Positions 24,100-32,269 of a stretch of DNA of 33,102 nucleotides are shown here, in pieces. The notes under the pieces were generated by a model. That model saw only the letters and a list, made by a program, of their open reading frames with translations. It searched no databases and was not told where the DNA came from. Origin of the DNA: Clostridia bacterium (GTDB lineage Bacteria > Bacillota_A > Clostridia > Christensenellales > UBA1242); contig JAFTCZ010000036.1 of assembly GCA_017454425.1 (NCBI GenBank), positions 1 to 33,102 of the forward strand, written 5' to 3'. How positions within the stretch are numbered: position 1 is the stretch's first letter; each line of letters begins with the position of its first letter. The translations under genes were made by a program, and so were the position numbers.

Positions 24100-25713
24100 C
24101 TACAATAACACTACAGCCAATACAAACACCAAGGTTGTAACAAATAATGATATTCCTACAACAGGAAGTTTTATTCGTCTTTTTGCAATAAACTTATCAC
24201 TTACAACAAAAGTGCTAACTGCCCACAACAAAAGAACAACAGGCAACAACCGGTCAATGCTAATAACGGCCATTGGCAATGTCGAAACCCAAGATGAAAA
24301 ATAATCAAGCCCAACAAAACATAATTCGGGCAAATAAAGTGCCACACCCAAAAGAGGTATTATGCACCCCAAAAGCGTCAAAGCAAACAGCAACATATAA
24401 ACAATGCCAAAAAGCGGAACCACAAAGACATTTGCAAACAAGCTGAAAGTACTTACATATCCAAAAGCATACATCATATAAGGGGTTGTGCCAATTTGTG
24501 CACATAAACTAACATTTATTGTGTCACAGGCTTTTGTTAGGAACTTTTTGTTTTTGAGTTTTTGATATGTTGTCTTAAAAAGTGGAAATAACAAAATTAT
24601 TGAAAAAACTGCGGCAAAACTTAATTGAAAACTAACATCAAATACACAAAGCGGGTGCATACAAATCAAAATTATCCCCGCAAGTGAAAGGCTTGATAAA
24701 GGGTCGGGCTGCTTGTGAAAGGCTTTTGCACTAAGCAAACAAACAGCCATAATCGTTGCGCGCGTAACAGATGGCGTCATATTGCAAAGCAAACAATAAA
24801 GAATTAGCACGCCTGTTGTTAATAAAAACTGAATCCACCCCTTTTTGATACGACATAGTTTACAAAACAAAAGCATCAATGCAACCAAAAAACCAACATG
24901 CAAACCAGAAACAGCAATAAGATGTCCCAAGCCGCTAACCTTAAGGTTTGTTTCTATTTCGTCATCAAGCCCCGTTCGGTCGCCAATTAACACCGAATAA
25001 GCAAGCGAAGCATACTTTGGGGTCATTTTTGCATAAAGTGTATCATGAATGTGCTCTCGCACTGCGTCAAATCCGGTTGGTGGCAAATCATAAAGCACAA
25101 CATCATCTTCATTGAGATATACAGTATAATCAAAATTGTTTTTGTATGCATATTGATAAAAATTTTCGCCAAAAACGGGTGTTAACTTAAATTTTCCATT
25201 AAAAACAATGTCATCATTTACGCTAATGTTAAAAAGTGGTGAGTTTTCATCAAAATCTTGTACTGCGATGGATATATAAAGATTTTTATCAAGTTTGACC
25301 TGATAGTCACCCACCAAAACATTAGCATTTTTTACAAAAAATGTTAGTCTTTTGTAATCGTCTGTTTGATGATAGGCATAATTTGTTTTTACCGAGCCCA
25401 CAACATAATAACTGTGGTAATTTTCTATTTTGCTTTCGGGTGTATAGGTGTTGTACATAACCGAAAATGTTGCTGCACCAATTAAAAAGCAAGAAAGTAT
25501 GCAAATAATTGGTTTTTTATTTGAAAATATATATCCAAATAGTTTGTTTTTATTAAAAGCAAGGCTAATTAACAAAAAGACAATTACAACTGCACATAAC
25601 ACTAAAGACAAGAAAAAGACCGTGCTTGACACATAGCAAAACACATATCCTGCAATCAGCCCAAGCAATAAAGACACAAAAACAAACAATAATGGCCTAA
25701 AGTGTGCAATCAT
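24100..25713 (-). CDS. comEC: ComEC/Rec2-type DNA-uptake channel lacking the C-terminal nuclease-like domain
   Basis: 537 residues from ATG at 25713 (GAGGA seven bases upstream); a longer reading would run through tRNA-Glu. ComEC moves single-stranded DNA across the membrane in transformation. It has membrane segments at the N-terminus, a soluble beta-rich region (about 95-215, DUF4131-like), and the Competence domain with SGLGHLIAVSGLHVGF (260-275) and about seven further membrane segments. It stops after them, where full proteins (about 770 residues) carry a metallo-beta-lactamase-like domain. Other com genes are not in the window. Confidence 0.85.
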   Translation of the reverse strand: MIAHFRPLLFVFVSLLLGLIAGYVFCYVSSTVFFLSLVLCAVVIVFLLISLAFNKNKLFGYIFSNKKPIICILSCFLIGAATFSVMYNTYTPESKIENYHSYYVVGSVKTNYAYHQTDDYKRLTFFVKNANVLVGDYQVKLDKNLYISIAVQDFDENSPLFNISVNDDIVFNGKFKLTPVFGENFYQYAYKNNFDYTVYLNEDDVVLYDLPPTGFDAVREHIHDTLYAKMTPKYASLAYSVLIGDRTGLDDEIETNLKVSGLGHLIAVSGLHVGFLVALMLLFCKLCRIKKGWIQFLLTTGVLILYCLLCNMTPSVTRATIMAVCLLSAKAFHKQPDPLSSLSLAGIILICMHPLCVFDVSFQLSFAAVFSIILLFPLFKTTYQKLKNKKFLTKACDTINVSLCAQIGTTPYMMYAFGYVSTFSLFANVFVVPLFGIVYMLLFALTLLGCIIPLLGVALYLPELCFVGLDYFSSWVSTLPMAVISIDRLLPVVLLLWAVSTFVVSDKFIAKRRIKLPVVGISLFVTTLVFVLAVVLL

Positions 25714-25737
25714 AAGTCTATCCTCTAAATTACCATA

Positions 25738-25766
25738 ATTATACCAAAAAAGGTCAAAATAGTAAA
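25738..25766 (-). promoter_or_regulatory. Promoter of comEC
   Basis: Minus strand TTTACT (25766-25761), 17-base spacer, TATAAT (25743-25738) with extended -10 TGG. Confidence 0.7.
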
Positions 25767-25784
25767 CTTTTTTTTGTAAACTAC

Positions 25785-25813
25785 TTGATAAATAGTGTTT
25801 TTTATGATAAAAT
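25785..25813 (+). promoter_or_regulatory. Promoter of tRNA-Glu
   Basis: TTGATA (25785-25790), 17-base spacer, TAAAAT (25808-25813) with extended -10 TGA. Confidence 0.8.
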
Positions 25814-25831
25814 ACCATACATGCTTGAAAT

Positions 25832-25906
25832 GGCCTCATAGTATAGTGGTTAGTACACCAGCCTCTCACGTTGGACACATGGGTTCGAGTCCCGTTGGGG
25901 TCACCA
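25832..25906 (+). tRNA. tRNA-Glu, anticodon CUC
   Basis: 75 bases. Acceptor GGCCTCA/TGGGGTC (with G-T pairs), anticodon stem CCAGC/GTTGG around CTCTCAC (anticodon CTC), T-arm and encoded CCA. It is the substrate of the GltX in this window. Confidence 0.93.
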
Positions 25907-25909
25907 GTT

Positions 25910-25938
25910 AGCACCTTGCGATTGTGAGGTGCTTTTTT
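25910..25938 (+). terminator. Terminator of tRNA-Glu
   Basis: AGCACCT/AGGTGCT stem (25910-25916/25927-25933) followed by T6. Confidence 0.85.
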
Positions 25939-25970
25939 GTTAAGTTTGCAAGATTTTGACACACTAATAT

Positions 25971-25999
25971 TTGCACTGTTTGCAGTTTTGTGTTATAAT
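25971..25999 (+). promoter_or_regulatory. Promoter of the MscS gene
   Basis: TTGCAC (25971-25976), 17-base spacer, TATAAT (25994-25999) with extended -10 GTGT. Confidence 0.8.
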
Positions 26000-26027
26000 T
26001 ATCTATCAATTTGACGGAGGATTTTTT

Positions 26028-27020
26028 ATGACATGGGCAGAATTTTGGGACAGCGTGAAAAACTTTTTTTCTAATCAGGGCTGGCCAATCGTAGAGGCAA
26101 TGCTTGTTTTGATTTGCGGCATTATTATTATTAAAATTGTCATGAAAGCAATTAAAACAGGCTTTAAGAAATCAAAAATGGAACGCATAACACAAACATT
26201 TTTGTTATCTATTATTAAATATGTGTTATACTTAATATTAATCATTATAGTATTGCAGATTTTGGGCGTACCAATGACCACCTTTATTGCTGCCCTTTCG
26301 GCTGCTGGATTGGCTGTTGGTTTGGCACTTCAAAACTCACTTACCAACCTTGCAAGTGGTATCATAATTGTAAGTACAAAACCTTTTAAGGCTGGCGACT
26401 ATATAAGCGTAAATGGTGTTGAAGGAACTGTTAAAAGCATACAAATATTAACCACAACAATAACAACCATTGACAACAAAGATGTTGTTATTCCAAACTC
26501 AACAATCACAAGCAATAGTATAACAAACTATAGTGCAAACAACATACGCCGAGTTAACTTTAAGTTTAGTGCCGCATATTCGGCTGATTTGCCAAAAATG
26601 CGACAAACAATTATGAGAGTGTTCGAAAATGATGGCCGAGTATTAAAAAACCCTGCACCTATGGTAAGACTAGATGGTTTTGGCGAAAGCGGATTAAATA
26701 TCTTGGCAGCATGTTGGGTTGATACTGAAGATTATTGGGCTGTTTATTGGGAATTAAACGAGCAAATCCTTAATGAATTTAACCGTGATAAAATCTTTAT
26801 GGCTTACAATCAACTTGAAGTGCGTATGCGCAATGATACCCCACCTACACCTGTTTATCCATTGCCCGAGCGCAAAGAAAAAATAAGAAAAAAACAAAAA
26901 ACAAAACTAGAAGAAATTGTTGACGAGGGACTTAAAAAGAAAGAAAAAAGAAAACAAGAACGCGCAAAACGCAAACAAGAGCGACTAGAAGCCAAAAAGA
27001 ACAAAAACAAAAAGGAGTAA
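26028..27020 (+). CDS. mscS: Small-conductance mechanosensitive channel, MscS family
   Basis: 330 residues from ATG at 26028, with GGAGG seven bases upstream; a longer upstream reading overlaps the promoter. Opens under membrane tension and releases solutes on osmotic downshift. Three membrane segments (about 20-40, 58-80, 84-110) are seen, and TM3 has the Gly/Ala-rich pore helix AALSAAGLAVGLALQNSL, then the beta domain FKAGDYISVNGVEGTV. The last 55 residues are Lys/Arg/Glu-rich and probably a disordered or coiled cytoplasmic tail, which E. coli MscS lacks. Confidence 0.93.
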   Translation: MTWAEFWDSVKNFFSNQGWPIVEAMLVLICGIIIIKIVMKAIKTGFKKSKMERITQTFLLSIIKYVLYLILIIIVLQILGVPMTTFIAALSAAGLAVGLALQNSLTNLASGIIIVSTKPFKAGDYISVNGVEGTVKSIQILTTTITTIDNKDVVIPNSTITSNSITNYSANNIRRVNFKFSAAYSADLPKMRQTIMRVFENDGRVLKNPAPMVRLDGFGESGLNILAACWVDTEDYWAVYWELNEQILNEFNRDKIFMAYNQLEVRMRNDTPPTPVYPLPERKEKIRKKQKTKLEEIVDEGLKKKEKRKQERAKRKQERLEAKKNKNKKE

Positions 27021-27037
27021 CCAACTTACTCTTTTTT
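27011..27037. terminator. Bidirectional terminator between mscS and the HD gene
   Basis: GAGTAA/TTACTC stem (27015-27020/27026-27031) with T6 on the plus side and TTTTTG on the minus side. Confidence 0.75.
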
Positions 27038-27760
27038 GTTTTGTTTTTTAAGCTCTATTAACTCACCCTCAATTGAAGGTATATTTTGTATCATATCTTG
27101 CATCGTGTTAATAAGTTTTAATGAATTTTGCGTCATTTGCGGGTTTTGGGCCATGTTGTCTGCCTTGCCCACCATTGTTAAATACTGCATCAAAATTTTG
27201 CCATCGCCGTGTTTATCAAGCCTAGAAACATGCTCGAACAACAAATCTTGTGTTAACACCTTGTGAAAACGATTGTGGTCATCTGTAAGTGTAATATACA
27301 TAAAAATGTCGTGATCCTCAACAAGCGCTTGTATAATATCCCTTTCGTTTTTATTAAAACCAAAATCACCCAACACTCTTCCTGCTATTTTTGCACTTGC
27401 CTTGTTGTGGTCAAAAAAGCTATCTACTTCGCGGTTATATAATTTTGAAAATCGGCGAACAACACATTGTGGCTTGCCAATATCATGTAAAAACATAGTA
27501 TAAGCAAGCATTTTGCGGGTGTTGTCATTAAGATTTTTGGTTTGTTTGTTTATCTCTTCAACAGCGTGCAAAATGTGGTCTAGGCAGTTGTATATATGCC
27601 ATGGATTGTCTTGAGCCAAGGTGCGGCAGTCTTCAACTTCGGGCAAAATATTTAACAGCCATTTTTTGAACTTTTCATCTTTGTACGCCTCATAAAAGTT
27701 TTGAGTTGTATTATCATTTAGTAAAATCTTATCAAGTTTGTTTAACATGTTGTACCCCAT
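27026..27760 (-). CDS. HD-domain phosphohydrolase-like protein
   Basis: Up to 244 residues. Metal-site residues of the HD superfamily are seen: CLDHILHAVEEI, MFLHDIGKPQ (the HD pair) and FFDHNKASAKIAGRVL, as in the HD part of CCA-adding enzymes and related phosphohydrolases. There is no nucleotidyltransferase domain. Substrate unknown. Two starts are possible: ATG at 27760, placed exactly at the predicted transcription start (leaderless), and ATG at 27748 with GGGG six bases upstream. A terminator follows the gene. Confidence 0.75.
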   Translation of the reverse strand: MGYNMLNKLDKILLNDNTTQNFYEAYKDEKFKKWLLNILPEVEDCRTLAQDNPWHIYNCLDHILHAVEEINKQTKNLNDNTRKMLAYTMFLHDIGKPQCVVRRFSKLYNREVDSFFDHNKASAKIAGRVLGDFGFNKNERDIIQALVEDHDIFMYITLTDDHNRFHKVLTQDLLFEHVSRLDKHGDGKILMQYLTMVGKADNMAQNPQMTQNSLKLINTMQDMIQNIPSIEGELIELKKQNKKE

Positions 27761-27766
27761 GTGTAT

Positions 27767-27775
27767 ATTATATCA
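27767..27775 (-). promoter_or_regulatory. Extended -10 promoter of the HD gene
   Basis: Minus strand TGATATAAT (27775-27767). No good -35. Transcription is expected to start at about 27760, the A of the first ATG. Confidence 0.65.
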
Positions 27776-27796
27776 TAGTTTTATTATTAAATCATT

Positions 27797-27826
27797 AAAA
27801 AAACAAAAAAACCTAAAATGGTTTTT
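27797..27826 (-). terminator. Terminator of the 75-aa gene
   Basis: Minus strand AAAAACC/GGTTTTT with ATTTTA loop, followed by a T-rich run. Confidence 0.75.
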
Positions 27827-27832
27827 GATTTA

Positions 27833-28060
27833 TTATAAACTTAATTCTTCGTCGTCATCTTGAGCATATTGCACACATGATACACGACCACTGTCTTCAA
27901 TAATAAGTTTGACATGTTGTTCGTCTTTGTGGGAAGCTTGTTTTGCAACAAGTTTGTTATAGTTTTCCATTTCCTGTCTACGCTTAATATTCATCACTAT
28001 TGCATCTGTTGATGCCGCTTGCAAAACGCTCATATCAAAGTTAAAGTCTTCCTTCTCCAT
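27833..28060 (-). CDS. Small acidic protein of unknown function
   Basis: 75 residues from ATG at 28060; GAGGTGG five to six bases upstream decides this start over the GTG at 28069, which lies inside that site. The N-terminal half is probably helical (MKRRQEMENYNKLV-like segment preceded by an acidic stretch), and the C-terminus is very acidic (DDDEELSL). No family recognised. It follows the 182-aa gene by 73 bases and may share its promoter at 28713-28741; it has its own terminator. Confidence 0.6.
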   Translation of the reverse strand: MEKEDFNFDMSVLQAASTDAIVMNIKRRQEMENYNKLVAKQASHKDEQHVKLIIEDSGRVSCVQYAQDDDEELSL

Positions 28061-28133
28061 ATCGGCCACCTCATATAATATTTTATATAATTTTTATATC
28101 ACGAAAATAGAATACTGTCAATAAAAAGAAGCT

Positions 28134-28682
28134 TTATTTTCTTTTTAATTCTGTGCAATAATCTTTTGCATTTTCAGCTATTCGGTCATCAAGAAAAGTC
28201 TTGCTAACTTTGTCCACAACATCAAGTGTAACCTTTCGGAACAAGAAATCGTCACACACCCTTGCACTTAACAAAAATTCATTTTCATCATCTCGTTGTA
28301 TGATTATTTCAGGATATATATCATAACGATTATCAACCATTGCGGTCATGTTTGTTTTTGCCAAATCTAAAAAATTGTTAAGCCTAATATGTGGTGCAAA
28401 ATCTTCTTCAACAATGCAAGTTAAAATTTTGTGAAAACCTTTGTCGTCAACGATAGCACTGTTGGCTGTATATGATATTTCACCTGAATGTCCTTCTTTA
28501 TATTTGTATCTTCCATCTAACAATGAAATATTAACATATTTCTGGAAAGAAAAGGCGTCATTGTCTGTTTTTTTGTACACTACAAAAGCCTTGCGAACAC
28601 TGCGCTCCATTAATTTAATTTGTGGTGTATTTGGTGTTTGATCTTCAATTATTTTATATTCTTCATCTAGTTCTTGCGCCAT
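28134..28682 (-). CDS. Unknown protein, 182 aa
   Basis: 182 residues, soluble, mixed alpha/beta, acidic at the N-terminus. It starts at ATG 28682 with CGGAG nine to ten bases upstream. No signal peptide, membrane segment or motif I recognise. It has a strong promoter (28713-28741) just downstream of the ribosomal operon's terminator, so it is a separate unit, possibly with the 75-aa gene. Confidence 0.7.
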   Translation of the reverse strand: MAQELDEEYKIIEDQTPNTPQIKLMERSVRKAFVVYKKTDNDAFSFQKYVNISLLDGRYKYKEGHSGEISYTANSAIVDDKGFHKILTCIVEEDFAPHIRLNNFLDLAKTNMTAMVDNRYDIYPEIIIQRDDENEFLLSARVCDDFLFRKVTLDVVDKVSKTFLDDRIAENAKDYCTELKRK

Positions 28683-28712
28683 AATTAAATGCTCCGTTTA
28701 TTGTCTTTATTT

Positions 28713-28741
28713 ATTATAACACAATTTATATAAAAATTCAA
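28713..28741 (-). promoter_or_regulatory. Promoter of the 182-aa gene
   Basis: Minus strand TTGAAT (28741-28736), 17-base spacer, TATAAT (28718-28713) with extended -10 GTGT. Confidence 0.8.
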
Positions 28742-28773
28742 TACAAAATAAAAAAAGAGGCTAACCTCTTTTT
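28742..28773 (-). terminator. Terminator of the ribosomal superoperon
   Basis: Minus strand AAAGAGG/CCTCTTT with TTAG loop and a following T-run, just after the rplQ stop. Confidence 0.85.
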
Positions 28774-29287
28774 AATCAACTAATTCAATAATTGCGCCTT
28801 CTGCAGCATCACCACGACGAGGACCTGTTTTTATAACTCGGGTGTAACCACCATTTGTTCCTTTCTCGTCTGCGCGAGCCTTATAACGAGGGCCATACAC
28901 ATTAAAGATTTTCTCTAGTAATGGGTGCTTGATATCCTCGGTGCGAGCAACAAATGCAGCCTTTGCTTCTTTTGGTTGTCTTTGCTCTTGCAAGTCATAT
29001 ACTTGAGCAGTTATTTTGCGACGAGCAGCCAATTTTGCAGGGCCATCATTAATAACTTCTTGCTTAACCTTAACACCTTTATCGTTGACAACTTCTTTTA
29101 CAACCGTAACAGTGTCGGCATAAGTCTTAACTGCCAAAGCAATAATGCTTTCGGCTACGCGTTGCACAGCCTTTGCACGAGCGTAAGTTGTTTCTACTCT
29201 ACCAGTCCACAACAATGTAGAAACTTGGTTACGAATTATTGCATCGCGAATTGAAGGGCGTTTGTTTAATTTGTTGTAACCTGCCAT
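28772..29287 (-). CDS. rplQ: Large ribosomal subunit protein L17 with an internal insertion
   Basis: 171 residues, against about 112-130 in most bacteria. The N-terminus (YNKLNKRPSIRDAIIRNQ) and C-terminus (NGGYTRVIKTGPRRGDAAEGAIIELVD) are typical L17. The extra length lies between about residues 60 and 110, a charged stretch with NDKGVKVKQEVINDG. L17 lies near the exit tunnel. It is the last gene of the operon, 16 bases after rpoA, with a normal ribosome site before the ATG. Confidence 0.95.
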   Translation of the reverse strand: MAGYNKLNKRPSIRDAIIRNQVSTLLWTGRVETTYARAKAVQRVAESIIALAVKTYADTVTVVKEVVNDKGVKVKQEVINDGPAKLAARRKITAQVYDLQEQRQPKEAKAAFVARTEDIKHPLLEKIFNVYGPRYKARADEKGTNGGYTRVIKTGPRRGDAAEGAIIELVD

Positions 29288-29303
29288 TATTTTTCTCCTC
29301 TAT

Positions 29304-30260
29304 TTATTCCTCATCATTTTTCATTGTTAAACCAAGGCTTTCTATCTTTTGAACAATTTCTTCCAAAGATTTGCTACCTAGGTTGCGCACTTTTGACAAT
29401 TCTTTGTATGTTTTGCTAATTAAATCTCCAACTGTCATGATGCTTGCGCGTTTTAAGCAGTTGGTGCTGCGAACTGACAACTCAAGGTCAGTAATTGATG
29501 TATCCAAAACCTTTTTGGTTGCATCTTTTTCTTTTGCTTTTAACATCTCGCCTTCGTCCATGCCCTCAACAAGTTCGATAAACATGCGAAGGTGGTCATT
29601 AAGAAGTTTTGATGCCAAAGATGTAACATCAACGGCACTAAGTGAACCATTTGTTGTTACTTCAAGAATAAGTCTGTCAAAGTGCATGTTTTGCCCTACA
29701 CGAGCATTTTCTACATGATACTCTACTGATTTGACTGGAGAGAAAATACTATCCACTGCAATATATCCTATAGAATCACAAACATCTTTGTTGTCGCTGG
29801 CCAAAACATAACCACGGCCACGACCAATGATAATTTCCATATCAAGACTTGCACCTTCTGCGATTGTGCAGATGTGCAAATCGGGATTAAGAACCTCTAC
29901 TTGATCATTAAGAGTAATATCTCCTGCAGTAACATCCATAGGACCTTTAACTCTTAAGTAAATGGTTGACCTAAAGTCAGGAGCAGTTTCCTGGGTTTTT
30001 ACAATCAAGTTTTTGAGGTTTAGTATTATGTCAGCGACATCTTCTGTAACGCCTGGCACAGTACTAAACTCGTGTTGAACACCTTGTATGCGAATTGCAA
30101 CAGGTGCAGCACCTGGCATGCCGCCAAGCAACACCCTGCGCATAGCATTACCAATTGTAGTGCCAAATCCGCTGTCAAGAGGCTCAATCACAAATTTTGC
30201 AGTTGCGCCATTTTTTGACTCTTCAAAAGTCATATTTGGTTTATCAATTTGCATTAACAT
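29304..30260 (-). CDS. rpoA: RNA polymerase subunit alpha
   Basis: 318 residues. The N-terminal assembly domain begins with FVIEPLDSGFGTTIGNAMRRVLL, and the C-terminal DNA-binding domain holds LELSVRSTNCLKRASIMTVGDL and RNLGSKSLEEI. The ATG at 30260 follows GGGGGGA; a second ATG two codons on is possible. Standard position between rpsD and rplQ. Confidence 0.97.
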   Translation of the reverse strand: MLMQIDKPNMTFEESKNGATAKFVIEPLDSGFGTTIGNAMRRVLLGGMPGAAPVAIRIQGVQHEFSTVPGVTEDVADIILNLKNLIVKTQETAPDFRSTIYLRVKGPMDVTAGDITLNDQVEVLNPDLHICTIAEGASLDMEIIIGRGRGYVLASDNKDVCDSIGYIAVDSIFSPVKSVEYHVENARVGQNMHFDRLILEVTTNGSLSAVDVTSLASKLLNDHLRMFIELVEGMDEGEMLKAKEKDATKKVLDTSITDLELSVRSTNCLKRASIMTVGDLISKTYKELSKVRNLGSKSLEEIVQKIESLGLTMKNDEE

Positions 30261-30284
30261 TTATATATTCCCCCCGTTTACCTA

Positions 30285-30911
30285 TTATCTAGAGTACAAC
30301 TCAATAATCAAGTGTTCTGCAATGTTGAGATCGATGTCACTTCTTTCTGGCAATGCAACAATTTTTCCGCTTAAGTCGTTGGTGTTAACTTCCAACCACT
30401 TAGGAGTAGTAACTTTGCTGCCTTTAATTTCTTTGAAGAGTGCAGAATCTTTGTCTGCCTCTCTTACTGCAACAACATCTCCAACTTTTACTTGATAAGA
30501 TGGAATATTTACTTTTTTACCATTAACAGTGATGTGTCCATGGTTTACAATTTGACGGCATTGACTGCGAGAAACACCAAAACCAAGACGATAAACAACA
30601 TTGTCAAGTCTACGCTCGAGCATACTAAGCATAACTTCACCTGTTGCTCCTCTTTGGCGTTTACCTTCGAAATAATATCTCTTAAATTGTCTCTCTAATA
30701 GTCCATATGCACGCTTAACTTTTTGTTTTTCGCGCAATTGCAAGGCATAACCTGTAGGTTTGCGACGCAAGTTTGATTCACCGTGTTGTCCAGGCACTGT
30801 TGGTCGGCGGTCTAATGCACATTTACCACTGACACAACGATCACCCTTAAGGAACAACTTGCAGCCTTCTCTACGGCACAATTTGCAATCAGCACCAGTA
30901 TATTTAGCCAT
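30285..30911 (-). CDS. rpsD: Small ribosomal subunit protein S4, zinc form
   Basis: 208 residues. An N-terminal zinc site (C9, C12, C26, C31; an extra C17) is followed by the S4 RNA-binding domain [14 protein letters not shown]...[14 protein letters not shown]. S4 starts 30S assembly and in many bacteria represses its own operon. Here it sits inside the operon between rpsK and rpoA, rather than alone as in Bacillus. Confidence 0.97.
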   Translation of the reverse strand: MAKYTGADCKLCRREGCKLFLKGDRCVSGKCALDRRPTVPGQHGESNLRRKPTGYALQLREKQKVKRAYGLLERQFKRYYFEGKRQRGATGEVMLSMLERRLDNVVYRLGFGVSRSQCRQIVNHGHITVNGKKVNIPSYQVKVGDVVAVREADKDSALFKEIKGSKVTTPKWLEVNTNDLSGKIVALPERSDIDLNIAEHLIIELYSR

Positions 30912-30933
30912 TTATATTCTCCTTAAACTTTTT

Positions 30934-31335
30934 TTAGATTCTTCTCTTTTTACTAGGGCGACAGCCATTAAATGGTATGCCTGATACATCTTTGATAGAT
31001 AGTATTGAAATACCAACATTTTGCAATGCTCTAATAGCAGCCTCACGACCTGTACCTGCACCCTTAACAAATACATCTGCTTGTGTCAATCCCATGTCTG
31101 CTGCTTTTTTGCCTGCAGTTTCTGCTACGGTTTGTGCAGCATAAGGGGTATCTTTACGAGAGTTGCGGAAACCAAGTCTACCACTTGTGCAGTCGGCAAT
31201 AACATTTCCAGCAGCATCAGTGATAGTTACGCGGTTGTTGTTAAAAGTTGACTTGATGTGAACTTGGCCCACACCAATGTTTTTTGTTACGCGTTTTCTT
31301 TTTTTAACGCTTTTGTTTTCTTCTTTACCTGCCAT
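30934..31335 (-). CDS. rpsK: Small ribosomal subunit protein S11
   Basis: 133 residues with GVGQVHIKSTFNNNRVTITD and the conserved basic end GCRPSKKRRI. Normal length. It helps form the platform and the mRNA exit region of the 30S subunit. Located between rpsM and rpsD, with short gaps. Confidence 0.97.
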   Translation of the reverse strand: MAGKEENKSVKKRKRVTKNIGVGQVHIKSTFNNNRVTITDAAGNVIADCTSGRLGFRNSRKDTPYAAQTVAETAGKKAADMGLTQADVFVKGAGTGREAAIRALQNVGISILSIKDVSGIPFNGCRPSKKRRI

Positions 31336-31353
31336 ATCTTACTCCTCTAATTA

Positions 31354-31743
31354 TTAACCTTTCTTACCGACTTTTGCGTGTCCACGACTTACTGTCTTGC
31401 GAGGACCCTTGCGTGTACGAGAGTTTGTTTTTGTTCTTTGTCCTCTTACCGGAAGTTTGCGACGGTGGCGAATACCACGGTAACAACCAATGTCCATAAG
31501 TCTTTTGATGTTTAGGTTTACTTCTCTGCGAAGGTCACCTTCTACCAACAATCCAGCCTTGTCAATGTATTCACGAATTTTTGCAACATCTTGCTCAGTA
31601 AGGTCTTTAACACGGGTGTCTGGGTTGATTTGTACATTTTGTAGAATTTCGTTAGATTTTGCACGACCGATACCATAGATATAAGTTAAACCTATTTCTA
31701 CTCTCTTTTCTTTTGGCAAATCTACACCTGAAATACGAGCCAT
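31354..31743 (-). CDS. rpsM: Small ribosomal subunit protein S13
   Basis: 129 residues with [25 protein letters not shown] (helix-two-turn-helix part) and the basic tail [17 protein letters not shown]. It contacts the P-site tRNA and the 50S subunit. AAGGAG precedes the ATG. A 121-base gap with hairpins separates it from rpmJ. Confidence 0.97.
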   Translation of the reverse strand: MARISGVDLPKEKRVEIGLTYIYGIGRAKSNEILQNVQINPDTRVKDLTEQDVAKIREYIDKAGLLVEGDLRREVNLNIKRLMDIGCYRGIRHRRKLPVRGQRTKTNSRTRKGPRKTVSRGHAKVGKKG

Positions 31744-31864
31744 TTATTCTTTCTCCTTAAAAATATTTGTTGATGCGATACGAAGTATCAATTAATTTAT
31801 ATAAACGCGCAGAAATATTCAGCCGCTCTGCTACGGTGATTTTCAAAATAATGGGTATTATTTA
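31744..31864 (-). other. Structured leader between rpmJ and rpsM
   Basis: The gap is much longer than any other in this operon (18-26 bases). On the minus strand it has an all-A/T hairpin AATAAT/ATTATT around ACCC just after the rpmJ stop, then GCAGA/TCTGC, then GATAC-TTC-GTATC, and the rpsM ribosome site. In E. coli the S4 target lies just before rpsM. A similar role here is only a guess. Confidence 0.4.
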
Positions 31865-31981
31865 TTACCCTTGTCTTTGGTTGTGCTTTTTGCTCTTTTT
31901 GCATCTAATGAGAACCGTTCCATTGCGGCGAATTACCTGACATTGGTCGCACATAGGTTTAACAGATGGTCTTACTTTCAT
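31865..31981 (-). CDS. rpmJ: Large ribosomal subunit protein L36, zinc form
   Basis: 38 residues. It begins [11 protein letters not shown] and ends KKHNQRQG, with zinc ligands C11, C14, C27 and H33, so it is the zinc-binding paralogue. AAGGAG precedes the ATG at 31981. It lies 21 bases after infA, the standard order. Confidence 0.96.
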   Translation of the reverse strand: MKVRPSVKPMCDQCQVIRRNGTVLIRCKKSKKHNQRQG

Positions 31982-32002
31982 TTTGTTTTCTCCTTGTTTG
32001 AT

Positions 32003-32269
32003 TTAATTATTATCCGCTGACGGATTGGTTTCTTGATTTTGTTGTTTGCGCACATCGGTCCTCCAAACAATTCGGCCTTTGGTCAAATCATAGGGAGAAA
32101 GCACAACCGTAACTTTGTCTCCAACTAGCACTCTTGTTTTTGAACGGTATACCTTGCCCGCAATGTATGCATTAACAATATATCCGTTTTGCAATTGTAC
32201 CTTAAAGTTGGCACCAGGCAAAGCATCTACTACTATGCCTTCTGCTCTTATAGAGTCATCGTTAGCCAT
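32003..32269 (-). CDS. infA: Translation initiation factor IF-1
   Basis: 88 residues: the OB-fold core (EGIVVDALPGANFKVQL to YDLTKGRIVWR) is complete, followed by about 14 polar residues (KQQNQETNPSADNN) beyond the usual 72. IF-1 occupies the A site of the 30S during initiation. Its ATG overlaps the stop of the KOW gene by one base (TAATG). Confidence 0.96.
   Translation of the reverse strand: MANDDSIRAEGIVVDALPGANFKVQLQNGYIVNAYIAGKVYRSKTRVLVGDKVTVVLSPYDLTKGRIVWRTDVRKQQNQETNPSADNN

Noticed and set aside
25714..25962. N-terminal extension of comEC by 83 codons
   Set aside because: It would read antisense through tRNA-Glu and its promoter. The ATG at 25713 has a proper ribosome site.
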